Assembly: GCA_910579395.1 (NCBI GenBank)
Contig: CAJTUC010000018.1
Location: 17,349-81,348, forward strand
Source: an uncultured Lachnospiraceae bacterium
Lineage (GTDB): Bacteria; Bacillota; Clostridia; Lachnospirales; Lachnospiraceae
Direction: 5' to 3'
DNA length: 64,000 nt
A program made the position numbers and the translations under genes. Position 1 is the first letter of the stretch. Each line of letters starts with the position of its first letter. Under the pieces are notes generated by a model. That model was not told the origin of the DNA. It saw nothing but the letters and a program-made list of their open reading frames with translations, and searched no databases. Of the stretch, positions 1 through 6,847 are shown piece after piece.

Positions 1-197
1 GCGTTTGCAGATGCCTGTGTAAGACCTCTGATCTGACGTCTCATCTTCTCGGAAATCGCAAGACCCGCTGCATCGTCCGCTGCGCGGTTGATCTTATAAC
101 CGGAAGACAGTCTTTCTGTTGATTTTGCCTGTGCACTTGTTGTAAGACCAAGCATTCTGTTAGAATTCATCGCTGTAATGTTGTGTTGTACTACCAT
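1..197 (-). CDS. fliC: Flagellin, N-terminal part (runs off the window)
   Basis: This is the first 65 codons of a flagellin, the filament subunit exported by the flagellar type III system. The translation starts MVVQHNITAMNSNRML and continues with a stretch close to SSGYKINRAADDAAGLAISE and KMRRQIRGLTQA, the conserved D0/D1 helix of flagellins. The ATG at 197 follows a strong AGGAGG about 7 bases upstream. It lies downstream of csrA on the same strand, 110 bases away, and I see no sigma-28 promoter of its own in that gap or within csrA. It may therefore be transcribed through csrA. The C-terminal half is outside the window, so completeness cannot be judged. Confidence 0.95.
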   Translation of the reverse strand, partial: MVVQHNITAMNSNRMLGLTTSAQAKSTERLSSGYKINRAADDAAGLAISEKMRRQIRGLTQASAN

Positions 198-203
198 ATA
201 GTT

Positions 204-236
204 ACCTCCTTGTTTTGTGCCGCCGCAAATCCTTTT
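204..236 (-). promoter_or_regulatory. Candidate CsrA-binding sites in the flagellin leader
   Basis: On the minus strand the flagellin ribosome binding site reads ACAAGGAGGT (204-213). This resembles the CsrA consensus, an ACA-purine-GGA core. A second GGA, AAAAGGATTT, lies at 227-236, about 20 nt upstream. In Bacillus subtilis CsrA represses hag translation through two GGA sites in its leader, one over the Shine-Dalgarno sequence. The same arrangement is inferred here because csrA is the neighbouring gene. No secondary structure was computed. Confidence 0.45.
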
Positions 237-307
237 ACGGCATTGTTAATAAATTTTTTATAATAAACCCAAAGCCCCCAGGACAGCTCCGGGTCATTAT
301 CTTCTTT

Positions 308-598
308 TTATCTCGTACCGGCTGCTTTTTTCGGCTTTCTCTGCGCCGCATCGTTTACGACAACCTTCTTTTTCCGATACCGTTCCGGCAAATCCGGCAC
401 CGCCTGATAATGCGGCAATTCTGCCTTCTCTTCCGGATTCTTTACACTGTTTTCCACGACCTTGCTCCGGACAACATTCAATTCCTTCGGTATATCCAGC
501 ATGATGCGTGTGTGATTTTTACTGCCGCCGAGAAAAATGATCTTAATATCGTCGCCGATCATCAGATAGTCTTCCGGCCCTACAGTCAGTCTTAACAT
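308..598 (-). CDS. csrA: CsrA-family translational regulator with a basic C-terminal tail
   Basis: This is a 96-aa CsrA-like RNA-binding protein. The start at 598 is preceded by AGGGAGG; the reading frame remains open further upstream but without start support. Residues 1-50 match the CsrA fold: MLRLTVGPEDYLMIGDD, then a strand RIMLDIPKELNVVRSKVVE. The usual SRK after the first strand is replaced, so it is a divergent member, while the arginine of the VR segment is kept. A tail of about 40 residues rich in Lys and Pro extends beyond the usual 60-75 aa. It sits directly upstream of flagellin, where CsrA normally controls flagellin translation, and its upstream region ends at a recombination-site-like repeat (644-676). 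Confidence 0.85.
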   Translation of the reverse strand: MLRLTVGPEDYLMIGDDIKIIFLGGSKNHTRIMLDIPKELNVVRSKVVENSVKNPEEKAELPHYQAVPDLPERYRKKKVVVNDAAQRKPKKAAGTR

Positions 599-643
599 AA
601 TGAAACCTCCCTGCTTTCCCCGGCTGCTCCGGGTGCTTCCCTG

Positions 644-676
644 CAATGCAACTCTTTGTATAAAAATGTTGCATTT
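644..676 (+). repeat. Left inverted recombination-site-like repeat
   Basis: Two arms of about 14 bp face each other around a 5-bp asymmetric centre, GTATA (658-662). The right arm is AAAATGTTGCATTT (663-676) and the left arm CAATGCAACTCTTT (644-657). Positions 645-676 match the reverse complement of 1454-1485 at 30 of 32 bases. This is the form expected of a tyrosine-recombinase crossover site. It lies about 46 bp upstream of the csrA start codon. Confidence 0.8.
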
Positions 677-756
677 GATAATTGAAAACTTCCAATCGTC
701 ACCTGTTGTTTATCCTGTATGATTACAACAGAACAAATGTAAAGGAGAAAAAAACG

Positions 757-1338
757 ATGAGCGTAACTTATCCAATTAAGAACAGAAAACTGCTGGAACT
801 ATTTAAAGACTACTATGTTTCCACCAAACCCAATCCCCGCAATTACACGATGATCGTCATGGGCCTGAACACAGCATTCAGGATTGGAGACCTTTTGCAG
901 CTTCAATGGGACGATGTATATGATGAAAAGAAGCGGGAATTTCGCAGACACATCTGTATTACGGAACAGAAAACAGGAAAAGAACGAATTGTTGCAGTCA
1001 ATCAGAACGAACAACAGGCGTTGGAACAATATTATAAAATACGCAGGCCGTCCGCACAGACAGACTATCTTTTTCAGAGCCAGAAATCGAAAGGCGCCCC
1101 GCTCTCTCGCTTTCAGGCCTATCGTATTATTAAGGAAGCCGCAAAGAACACAGGCCTTGAAGGACATATCGGCTGCCACTCTCTCCGAAAAACTTTTGGG
1201 TATCATGCCTGGAAGCAGGGCACACAGCCAGCCATGCTGATGAATCTCTACAACCACTCTTCCTATCAGGTGACACAGCGATATCTCGGCATCGAGCAGG
1301 ACGAGCGGGATCATGTTTATCTTCATATCGAATTGTGA
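757..1338 (+). CDS. Small tyrosine recombinase (FimB/FimE-sized)
   Basis: This 193-aa protein consists almost only of a phage-integrase catalytic domain. The catalytic set is visible: R42 in NTAFRIGDLL, a Lys around 72-75, H141 and R144 in CHSLRKTFG, H167 in YNHSSY, and Y176 in QRYLG. It lacks the N-terminal SAM-like core-binding domain of XerC/D, as do FimB and FimE, the inverters of the E. coli fimbrial switch. The ATG at 757 has AAAGGAG at 741-747; an in-frame ATG at 682 has no ribosome binding site. It is alone between inverted sites, so a role in flipping its own segment is the natural inference. Confidence 0.85.
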   Translation: MSVTYPIKNRKLLELFKDYYVSTKPNPRNYTMIVMGLNTAFRIGDLLQLQWDDVYDEKKREFRRHICITEQKTGKERIVAVNQNEQQALEQYYKIRRPSAQTDYLFQSQKSKGAPLSRFQAYRIIKEAAKNTGLEGHIGCHSLRKTFGYHAWKQGTQPAMLMNLYNHSSYQVTQRYLGIEQDERDHVYLHIEL

Positions 1339-1410
1339 TGTACTCCTGCCTGCTTTATGTTCTAATGGAAAAATTTTTGAAAAAAATTTGGAATTTTTTA
1401 AATCCGGCTA

Positions 1411-1437
1411 TAAAGTATCCTCAAATAGGACCGATAT
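1411..1437 (+). promoter_or_regulatory. Sigma-28 (SigD/FliA) type promoter at the edge of the invertible segment
   Basis: TAAA (1411-1414), exactly 15 bases, then ACCGATAT (1430-1437). The Bacillus SigD consensus is TAAA-N15-GCCGATAT, so the only difference is the first base of the -10 element. Predicted transcription starts about 10 bp before the right inverted site. It faces away from csrA-fliC in this orientation and would face them after inversion. Confidence 0.7.
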
Positions 1438-1453
1438 ATAAAGTGTAACTAAA

Positions 1454-1486
1454 AAATGCAACATTTTTATACAAAATGTTGCATTT
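1454..1486 (-). repeat. Right inverted recombination-site-like repeat
   Basis: Perfect 14-bp dyad arms, AAATGCAACATTTT (1454-1467) and AAAATGTTGCATTT (1473-1486), surround the 5-bp centre TATAC (1468-1472). The centre is the reverse complement of the left-site centre GTATA, so the two sites are in opposite orientation, which predicts inversion rather than deletion. Confidence 0.8.
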
Positions 1487-1603
1487 TTATTATGCCAAAA
1501 AACTTCTCAAATATACACTGGCTGAGAATATCAATGTATTAAATGTGTTAAAAGAAGAAATCAACGCCGCAGCCTGAGAAACTGCTTCAGCACAAAACAA
1601 ATT

Positions 1604-2119
1604 CTATTTCATGGATAACGGAACGGTTTCTGCGGCTTCCTTATACCATTCGAGTTCCGTCGCGGGAATCGTCAGAAAATTATCCTCTCCTTCCCCCACC
1701 CGCAGAATGACATTCCGGATACCTGCCTGAATGATCATCCGGGCACATAAGGGACAGGGCTTCGCTTTATGCACAGAACAGTCTTCCGGATTAATGCCTG
1801 CCAGATACAGATCTGCTCCGAGCGTCTGCTCTCTGGAACAGTTCAGCAGTGCATTTGCCTCCGCATGAATCGCACGGCAGATTTCATATCCTTCTCCCTG
1901 GTGCATATTTCTGGGAATCCTCGGACATATGCCGGTATCGCAGCAATTCTCGAATCCGCGCGGTGAACCGTTATATCCCGTAGAAATGACCGCGTCATCT
2001 TTGACAATGACCGCACCATATTTTCGTTTGATACAGGTACTTCTGTATGCAAAAGCTTCCGCGCAGTTCAGATAAGTATCGCTCTTGGAAATTCTTTTAT
2101 TCGCCTGTGGTTTTACCAT
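1604..2119 (-). CDS. comEB: dCMP deaminase (ComEB-like)
   Basis: This 171-aa zinc-dependent deaminase would convert dCMP to dUMP for thymidylate synthesis. The zinc motif is clear: HAEANALLNC (His and the catalytic Glu) and a later PCPLCARMII with two Cys. An NGSPRGFENCCDTG stretch is typical of the dCMP deaminase branch. I chose the ATG at 2119; the ATG at 2128 abuts the GGAGG at 2130-2134 and is too close. The family is called ComEB in Bacillus for its location in a competence operon, but no competence genes are nearby. A ThyX-type synthase 1.3 kb away would use the dUMP. Confidence 0.93.
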   Translation of the reverse strand: MVKPQANKRISKSDTYLNCAEAFAYRSTCIKRKYGAVIVKDDAVISTGYNGSPRGFENCCDTGICPRIPRNMHQGEGYEICRAIHAEANALLNCSREQTLGADLYLAGINPEDCSVHKAKPCPLCARMIIQAGIRNVILRVGEGEDNFLTIPATELEWYKEAAETVPLSMK

Positions 2120-2194
2120 AAAAAACATGCCTCCATTTGTAACAGCCCTGCCGCCGAACCGTTACTTCCATTTCACAAACACAATAGCAAACGA

Positions 2195-2246
2195 TAGACA
2201 GATTGTCAAGTTACGCTTATAATGATAATGTCTGCCATACAGACAT
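2195..2246 (+). promoter_or_regulatory. Promoter and leader dyad of the yeiH-like gene
   Basis: TAGACA (2195-2200), 17 bases, TATAAT (2218-2223) gives a good vegetative promoter. Just after the -10 is a dyad, ATGTCTG-ccata-CAGACAT (2228-2246), which would be at or near the transcript start. It could be an operator or a short leader hairpin. A GGAGG lies at about 2257-2261. Confidence 0.55.
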
Positions 2247-2274
2247 AAAATAATAAGGAGGCATTTTTATCAAA

Positions 2275-3312
2275 ATGAAATTTTTAGAAAAAAACTGGAA
2301 AGGGCTCCTGCTCTGTCTGGCTATCTCAATACCCTCATGGTTCCTCGGGAAACAGTTCCCCATCATCGGCGGCGCTGTCATCGCCATTATCGCCGGCATG
2401 GTCATTACACTATTCATTAAAAACAAAACGTCCTTCGAACAGGGCATCAAATTTACTTCCAAAAAAGTATTACAGTGGGCCGTCATCCTGCTGGGTTTCG
2501 GCATGAACCTGACCGTTATCTTACAGACCGGAAAACAATCGCTGCCCATTATCATCAGCACGATTGCAGCTTCCCTTATCATCGCATACGTTTTACATAA
2601 GGCGATGCACATTCCGGGTAAGATTTCCACACTGGTAGGCGTAGGCTCTTCTATCTGCGGCGGTTCCGCCATCGCGGCAGCTGCCCCCGTCATCGATGCG
2701 GATGATGAAGAAGTCGCACAGGCCATTTCCGTTATCTTTTTCTTCAACGTACTGGCAGCATTACTTTTCCCGACCTTTGGAAAACTGGTCGGCTTTGCCA
2801 CCAATACGGGAGAAGCATTCGGTATTTTCGCAGGAACGGCCGTAAACGACACTTCTTCCGTTACGGCGGCAGCTTCCACCTGGGACAGCATGTGGGGACT
2901 CGGCTCTGCGACACTTGACACCGCAGTCACCGTTAAGCTTACCCGTACCCTCGCCATCATCCCAATCACCCTCGTGCTTGCCATGCTCCGCACAAGAAAG
3001 GAAAAACAAAGCGGCGAAGCGGGGAAAAAGGTCAGCTTAAAACAGATATTCCCCTTTTTCATCCTCTACTTCATCGCTGCCTCCATCATTACCACCATCG
3101 TGGTCTCCGCAGGCGTAGATGCGGGCGTATTTAATCCGGTAAAGGAGCTGAGCAAATTCTTTATCGTCCTCGCCATGAGCGCCATTGGTTTAAATACCGA
3201 TATTGTCAAACTGATCAAAACAGGCGGAAAGCCGATTGTCATGGGCTTTTGCTGCTGGGTAGGCATCACCGGCGTCAGTCTGCTGATGCAGCACCTGCTC
3301 GGAATATGGTAA
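2275..3312 (+). CDS. yeiH: YeiH/UPF0324 family membrane protein, putative sulfate exporter
   Basis: This 345-aa protein has about ten hydrophobic segments. It shows the two glycine-rich signatures of the UPF0324/YeiH family: GVGSSICGGSAIAA at about 122-135 and FGIFAGTAVNDTSSVTAA at about 183-199. The family is annotated as putative sulfate exporters; substrate is not established by the sequence. The ATG at 2275 is about 13 bases after a GGAGG, a little long. LysR regulators often accompany this family, but none is present here. A strong symmetrical hairpin follows the stop codon and separates it from the convergent thyX. Confidence 0.88.
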   Translation: MKFLEKNWKGLLLCLAISIPSWFLGKQFPIIGGAVIAIIAGMVITLFIKNKTSFEQGIKFTSKKVLQWAVILLGFGMNLTVILQTGKQSLPIIISTIAASLIIAYVLHKAMHIPGKISTLVGVGSSICGGSAIAAAAPVIDADDEEVAQAISVIFFFNVLAALLFPTFGKLVGFATNTGEAFGIFAGTAVNDTSSVTAAASTWDSMWGLGSATLDTAVTVKLTRTLAIIPITLVLAMLRTRKEKQSGEAGKKVSLKQIFPFFILYFIAASIITTIVVSAGVDAGVFNPVKELSKFFIVLAMSAIGLNTDIVKLIKTGGKPIVMGFCCWVGITGVSLLMQHLLGIW

Positions 3313-3320
3313 AACTGATA

Positions 3321-3355
3321 AAAAGCGCAGGCCCCACAGCCTGCGCTTTAAAAAT
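3321..3355. terminator. Bidirectional terminator between yeiH and thyX
   Basis: An 11-bp perfect stem, AAAGCGCAGGC (3322-3332) with GCCTGCGCTTT (3339-3349), and a 6-nt loop. A-rich sequence lies before it and a run containing T after it. It sits between convergent genes. Confidence 0.75.
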
Positions 3356-3408
3356 TTACTGCATAAATTCCCGTATGAATTTCAAACTACGCCACGATTA
3401 CCGCCCTT

Positions 3409-4083
3409 TTATGTGCGTTTGCCTTTTCTGCCGCAGGATCTTGCTTCCGTACAATAGCCGTATTCCTCGCATTTCGGCACAAAATAATGTTCTGTCAGGT
3501 AACGCCATTCCTCGGAATAGGCGCCCAGTGCTGCTGTCATATCGTTCATCAGCTTCCGGTATTCCCAGTATGCCCGCGTACAAAGGCGCTGATGCGCCAT
3601 ATCGATCAGGTTTCTGAGATTCGTGCGGAATACCACCTTGCTTTCCATTCCAAGCGGAAGGAGCATTGCGATGTCCTCTCCCGGTATTCCCAGTTCTTCC
3701 AGTTCCTGCATCGCCTTTAAGATTTCATCCATCGCACCATTATAGATCTCATTCGCTTCGCTGCTATTTTCAATCTGCGGCGGAACGATATAAGGAAACC
3801 CCTTCCGATAATTGATATATCTGGTAGACGCCTGTAATCTTGTGGGACCGCCGCCGATATGTGTATACAATTCCCGGATGACTCTCGCAGAATAGCCGTC
3901 TATGACCATATATACCTGCGGATATTCCCAGGTCCTTCCATGCCCGGATGTCAGGCAGTTCATACCCCTTTTATAATTCTTGTCCGCGTCTGAGATATCC
4001 GCTCCCCAACAGACGCCTGCCTCTCTTCCGATCAGGCTGATCGGGTCGATGGTCGTTTCCTTTTGTATGATTATTTTACTCAT
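3409..4083 (-). CDS. thyX: ThyX-family flavin-dependent thymidylate synthase with atypical signature
   Basis: This is a 224-aa ThyX homologue, which would methylate dUMP to dTMP using FAD and folate. The C-terminal part fits well: LPLGMESKVVFRTNLRNLID followed by HQRLCTRAYWEYR is the ThyX nucleotide- and FAD-binding helix. The family signature RHR-x7-S is not intact. At the equivalent place, after a SGHGRTWEYPQ segment, the protein has YTHIGGGPTRLQASTRY, keeping one His, a later Arg and the STRY end. I chose the start MSKIII at 4083, with AAAGGA upstream, over an earlier in-frame Met. A subfamily with altered activity cannot be excluded. Confidence 0.82.
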   Translation of the reverse strand: MSKIIIQKETTIDPISLIGREAGVCWGADISDADKNYKRGMNCLTSGHGRTWEYPQVYMVIDGYSARVIRELYTHIGGGPTRLQASTRYINYRKGFPYIVPPQIENSSEANEIYNGAMDEILKAMQELEELGIPGEDIAMLLPLGMESKVVFRTNLRNLIDMAHQRLCTRAYWEYRKLMNDMTAALGAYSEEWRYLTEHYFVPKCEEYGYCTEARSCGRKGKRT

Positions 4084-4258
4084 GCTATGGTTTGTCCTTT
4101 CTTTTGCTGCTATCATATCACATAAATCACAGACACAAACATCCGTAATCGTTATCCGTCATTCACCAAATATACAGGCATTCCCCGCTAATGCCCATTA
4201 TACCTCATGAAACTTTGTAAAGCAAAGATATTTCAATTTTTATTTTTCATTATTTCAG

Positions 4259-4287
4259 TTGCAAAAATCGAACAAATGTTTTAATAT
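4259..4287 (+). promoter_or_regulatory. Promoter of the ABC transporter operon with embedded LexA-like box
   Basis: TTGCAA (4259-4264), 17 bases, TAATAT (4282-4287). The spacer and the first base of the -10 contain CGAACAAATGTTTT (4269-4282). This matches the Bacillus LexA/DinR consensus CGAAC-RNRY-GTTYC at 13 of 14 positions. The recA promoter in this window carries CGAACATTTGTTTT in the same place between its -35 and -10, which supports the reading. Confidence 0.6.
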
Positions 4288-4354
4288 ATTCTATATCGGT
4301 CAGAAGACTGCCTTTCTCTGACCCGAACATCGAAACACAGGAGGAGAACTTATC

Positions 4355-5236
4355 ATGAAAAAATGGATCTGTTTATTTTACGTCTTATTACTCACTTTCA
4401 TGCTGTCCGGCTGCGGCGGCAGCGAAACTGCAGACGATGCGAATACTGCAGGAACAACAGGGGAAAATACCACAGAAGATACTGTAAAGAACAATCCCCC
4501 CGAAACGGGGAAAACATTGACAGTCGCAATGGAACTCGCCTATCCGCCTTTTGAAACAAGGGACGATGCCGGAGAACCGACAGGCATCAGTGTCGATTTA
4601 ATGAAAGCTTTCGGTGAATACAGCGGATATGATATCCGAATTGAAAATACTTCATGGGACGGGCTGATTCCTTCCCTGCAGACAGGCGCCGCGGATATCG
4701 TGATTTCTTCCATGACGATAACGGAAGAACGCAGGGGGCTGGTCGATTTTTCAGACCCTTATGCCAATGCCCTGCTGGCAATCCTTGCCAATGCGGACTC
4801 CGATATCGCTTCCATCGATGACTTAAATCAATCCGGCAAAGTAGTTGCCGTAAAATCCGGCTCCACCGGACACATGTATGCGGAAAAAAATCTCTCGGAA
4901 GCCAAGCTTCTTGTCCTGCCGGATGAAAGCGCCTGCGTAACGGAAGTCACGCAGGGACGTGCGGACGGTTTTATCTACGACCAGCTCACCATCTACCGCA
5001 ACTGGCAGAATAACCCGGACACCACGAGCGCTGTCTTTATCCCCTTCCAGGATGTTGAACAATGGGGCATTGCCGTGCAGAAGGGAAATGAAGAACTGTT
5101 AAGCCAGCTCAATGCGTTTCTTGCGGATTTTCAGGCAAACGGCGGCTATGAAGAACTGACCGAAAAATATCTTGCGGAAGAGAAAAAAGCTTTTGATGAA
5201 CTCAATTTCCAATGGTTCTTTGATATGAAAGAATAG
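4355..5236 (+). CDS. Amino-acid ABC transporter substrate-binding lipoprotein
   Basis: This 293-aa lipoprotein has a signal peptide ending in LSGC (lipobox), then a Thr/Glu/Asn-rich linker to about residue 50. The mature domain is a type-2 periplasmic-binding fold of the polar-amino-acid family: GKTLTVAMELAYPPFE, a GISVDLMKAF segment, DIVISSMTITEER and a later GVAVQKG-like GIAVQKGNEELL. It is the first gene of a three-gene operon with the permease and ATPase genes that follow. The exact amino acid cannot be told by eye. RBS GAGGAG lies about 10 bases before the ATG. Confidence 0.92.
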   Translation: MKKWICLFYVLLLTFMLSGCGGSETADDANTAGTTGENTTEDTVKNNPPETGKTLTVAMELAYPPFETRDDAGEPTGISVDLMKAFGEYSGYDIRIENTSWDGLIPSLQTGAADIVISSMTITEERRGLVDFSDPYANALLAILANADSDIASIDDLNQSGKVVAVKSGSTGHMYAEKNLSEAKLLVLPDESACVTEVTQGRADGFIYDQLTIYRNWQNNPDTTSAVFIPFQDVEQWGIAVQKGNEELLSQLNAFLADFQANGGYEELTEKYLAEEKKAFDELNFQWFFDMKE

Positions 5237-5267
5237 CGGTCCGCCGAAGCGGATAAGGGGTATACAC

Positions 5268-6086
5268 ATGAAACGATTAAAACAACTATTTTGGATATCC
5301 GAAGACAACGGGCGGCACACTCCCCTTTCGTCTAAAAGAAAGATAAGCCGTTTTGCGGCGCTTTTGAATCTGCTGCTTGTCACAGCTCTGTGGGTCGCAC
5401 TGTTCTGGTTCTCACTTAGAGCGATTCATGTACAGCTTGATTTTGCTTTTTTGGGACAATTTCGCATCCGCATATGGGACGGCTTTCTTGTCACGTTAGG
5501 ACTGAGCGTATTCAGTTTGCTTCTAAGTCTGATCATCGGCATATTGAGCGCTGCCGGACAAAGCTCACCGCTTCTTTTTATCCGGTTTTTCTGCAGCGTC
5601 TATGTGAAATTCATACGCGGAACACCGCTGATCATGCAGATTTATCTGTTTTTTTATATCGTTGGGACGGCATGGGGCGTGAATAACCGCTTTGTCGCCG
5701 GCGTTTTAATTCTTTCTATTTTTGAGGGAGCTTACATTGCAGAGATCATCCGCGGAAGCCTGCTTTCGCTGGATGAATCCCAGCTGGAAGCGGCACGGTC
5801 GGTAGGGTTCACCCGCCGGCAGACCTGGCGTTTTGTTATCCTTCCTCAGATGATAGCACGCACCCTGCCGGCGCTTACCGGACAATTTGCATCCATCATC
5901 AAAGACTCTTCCCTGCTTTCCATAATTGCTGTTATCGAATTAACACAGGCCATGCGCGAGATCAGCGCCGTAAACTTCCGGCTGTTCGAATGCTACCTGT
6001 TCCTCGGTATCCTATATTTATGTCTGACGCTGCCCATTTCGCTGATCAGCGAACGCTTAGAAAGAAGGTTCCAGTATGAGAGTTGA
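5268..6086 (+). CDS. Amino-acid ABC transporter permease
   Basis: This 272-aa inner-membrane permease is of the His/Glu/Gln family. A cytoplasmic N-terminal extension of about 35 residues precedes five or so membrane segments. It has the family's FIRGTPLIMQIYLFFY motif and the EAA loop, here LDESQLEAARSVGFTRRQTW, which contacts the ATPase. It lies 31 bases after the binding-protein gene and overlaps the ATPase gene by 11 bases, so translational coupling is likely. Confidence 0.93.
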   Translation: MKRLKQLFWISEDNGRHTPLSSKRKISRFAALLNLLLVTALWVALFWFSLRAIHVQLDFAFLGQFRIRIWDGFLVTLGLSVFSLLLSLIIGILSAAGQSSPLLFIRFFCSVYVKFIRGTPLIMQIYLFFYIVGTAWGVNNRFVAGVLILSIFEGAYIAEIIRGSLLSLDESQLEAARSVGFTRRQTWRFVILPQMIARTLPALTGQFASIIKDSSLLSIIAVIELTQAMREISAVNFRLFECYLFLGILYLCLTLPISLISERLERRFQYES

Positions 6087-6813
6087 ATTTCAGAATCTTT
6101 CCAAACAATATGAATCGGGACGGAATATCTTAAAACCCATGGATTTTGCGGACGATGTCCACACACTGGCAGTCATCGGCCCTTCCGGCGGCGGTAAATC
6201 CACGCTGCTGCGCATTATCGGCGGCCTGATCGCTCCTACCACCGGAAAGCTTTGGGTGAACTCCGAAGAAATTGAACAAAACGAATCCTCTCTGCAGCAG
6301 TACCGTAAGAAAATCGGTTTTGTCTTTCAACAGGGAGGCTTGTTCCGCCATATGAACGCCCATGATAATATTGCAATTCCCCTGGAACAGGTTCATGGAT
6401 TCAGCCGCACAGAAGCATCCAGCCGCGCCATGGAACTGTTGGAACGCTTCGGTCTGAAAGATGACTGGAAGAAAAAACCGGCCGCGCTCTCCGGCGGCCA
6501 GCAGCAGCGCGTTGCCATCGCACGGGCAATCGCCGCAAAACCCGGTCTCCTGCTTCTGGACGAACCCACCAGCGCATTAGACCCGGAATACACGACCGAA
6601 GTACTGGATGTGATTCAGGAACTCAAAGAAGACGGCCTGCATTTTATCATCGTAACCCATGAAATGGGCTTTGCCCGTCACGCCTGCGATAAAGCGGCCT
6701 TTCTCTGCGGAGGCTCGCTCATGGAATACGGCGAAAGCGCCCAGCTTTTTGGACAGCCGGAAACGGAGCAGTTACAGCGATTTCTGGGCAAACTCTTAGA
6801 ATGGAATCTATGA
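6076..6813 (+). CDS. Amino-acid ABC transporter ATP-binding protein (GlnQ-like)
   Basis: This 245-aa ABC ATPase has Walker A GPSGGGKST at 35-43, a Q-loop in FVFQQGGLFRH, the signature LSGGQQQRVAIARA at 138-151, Walker B LLLLDEPTSALDP at about 158-170, and the switch His in IIVTHEMGFA. The length and motif spellings fit the polar amino-acid uptake family. It is the last gene of the operon; the convergent upp gene follows after 34 bases with no obvious hairpin. Confidence 0.94.
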   Translation: MRVEFQNLSKQYESGRNILKPMDFADDVHTLAVIGPSGGGKSTLLRIIGGLIAPTTGKLWVNSEEIEQNESSLQQYRKKIGFVFQQGGLFRHMNAHDNIAIPLEQVHGFSRTEASSRAMELLERFGLKDDWKKKPAALSGGQQQRVAIARAIAAKPGLLLLDEPTSALDPEYTTEVLDVIQELKEDGLHFIIVTHEMGFARHACDKAAFLCGGSLMEYGESAQLFGQPETEQLQRFLGKLLEWNL

Positions 6814-6847
6814 ATCATATTCGCAGATATAACCGATTTTATTTTCA

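Larger units (their letters stand above)
663..1467. other. Predicted invertible DNA segment carrying its own recombinase and a flagellar promoter
   Basis: The segment between the two oppositely oriented sites is about 805 bp. It holds one gene, a small tyrosine recombinase, and at its right edge a sigma-28-like promoter pointing right. Inversion would place this promoter immediately upstream of csrA and flagellin, reading into them. In the orientation shown it reads towards the 3' end of the dCMP deaminase gene on the antisense strand. Inversion itself is inferred; only the sites, gene and promoter are seen. Confidence 0.7.

Noticed and set aside
732..743. GAACAAATGTAA before the recombinase gene as a LexA box
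   Set aside because: The right half lacks GTTC/GTTT, so it matches only one half-site.
663..1467. Insertion sequence or integrated mobile element
   Set aside because: There is no target-site duplication or transposase; the ends are crossover-like sites for a tyrosine recombinase, so an invertible segment fits better, though a minimal integrating element is not excluded.
1476..1577. 33-codon open frame beginning inside the right inverted site, downstream of the sigma-28 promoter
   Set aside because: No ribosome binding site and no recognisable sequence; possibly the remnant tail of a lost gene. Kept only as a note because it would be transcribed in the present orientation.
2217..3062. 281-codon open frame antisense to yeiH
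   Set aside because: Composition rich in Met, Ser and Pro is typical of an antisense shadow; the sense frame is a clear family member.
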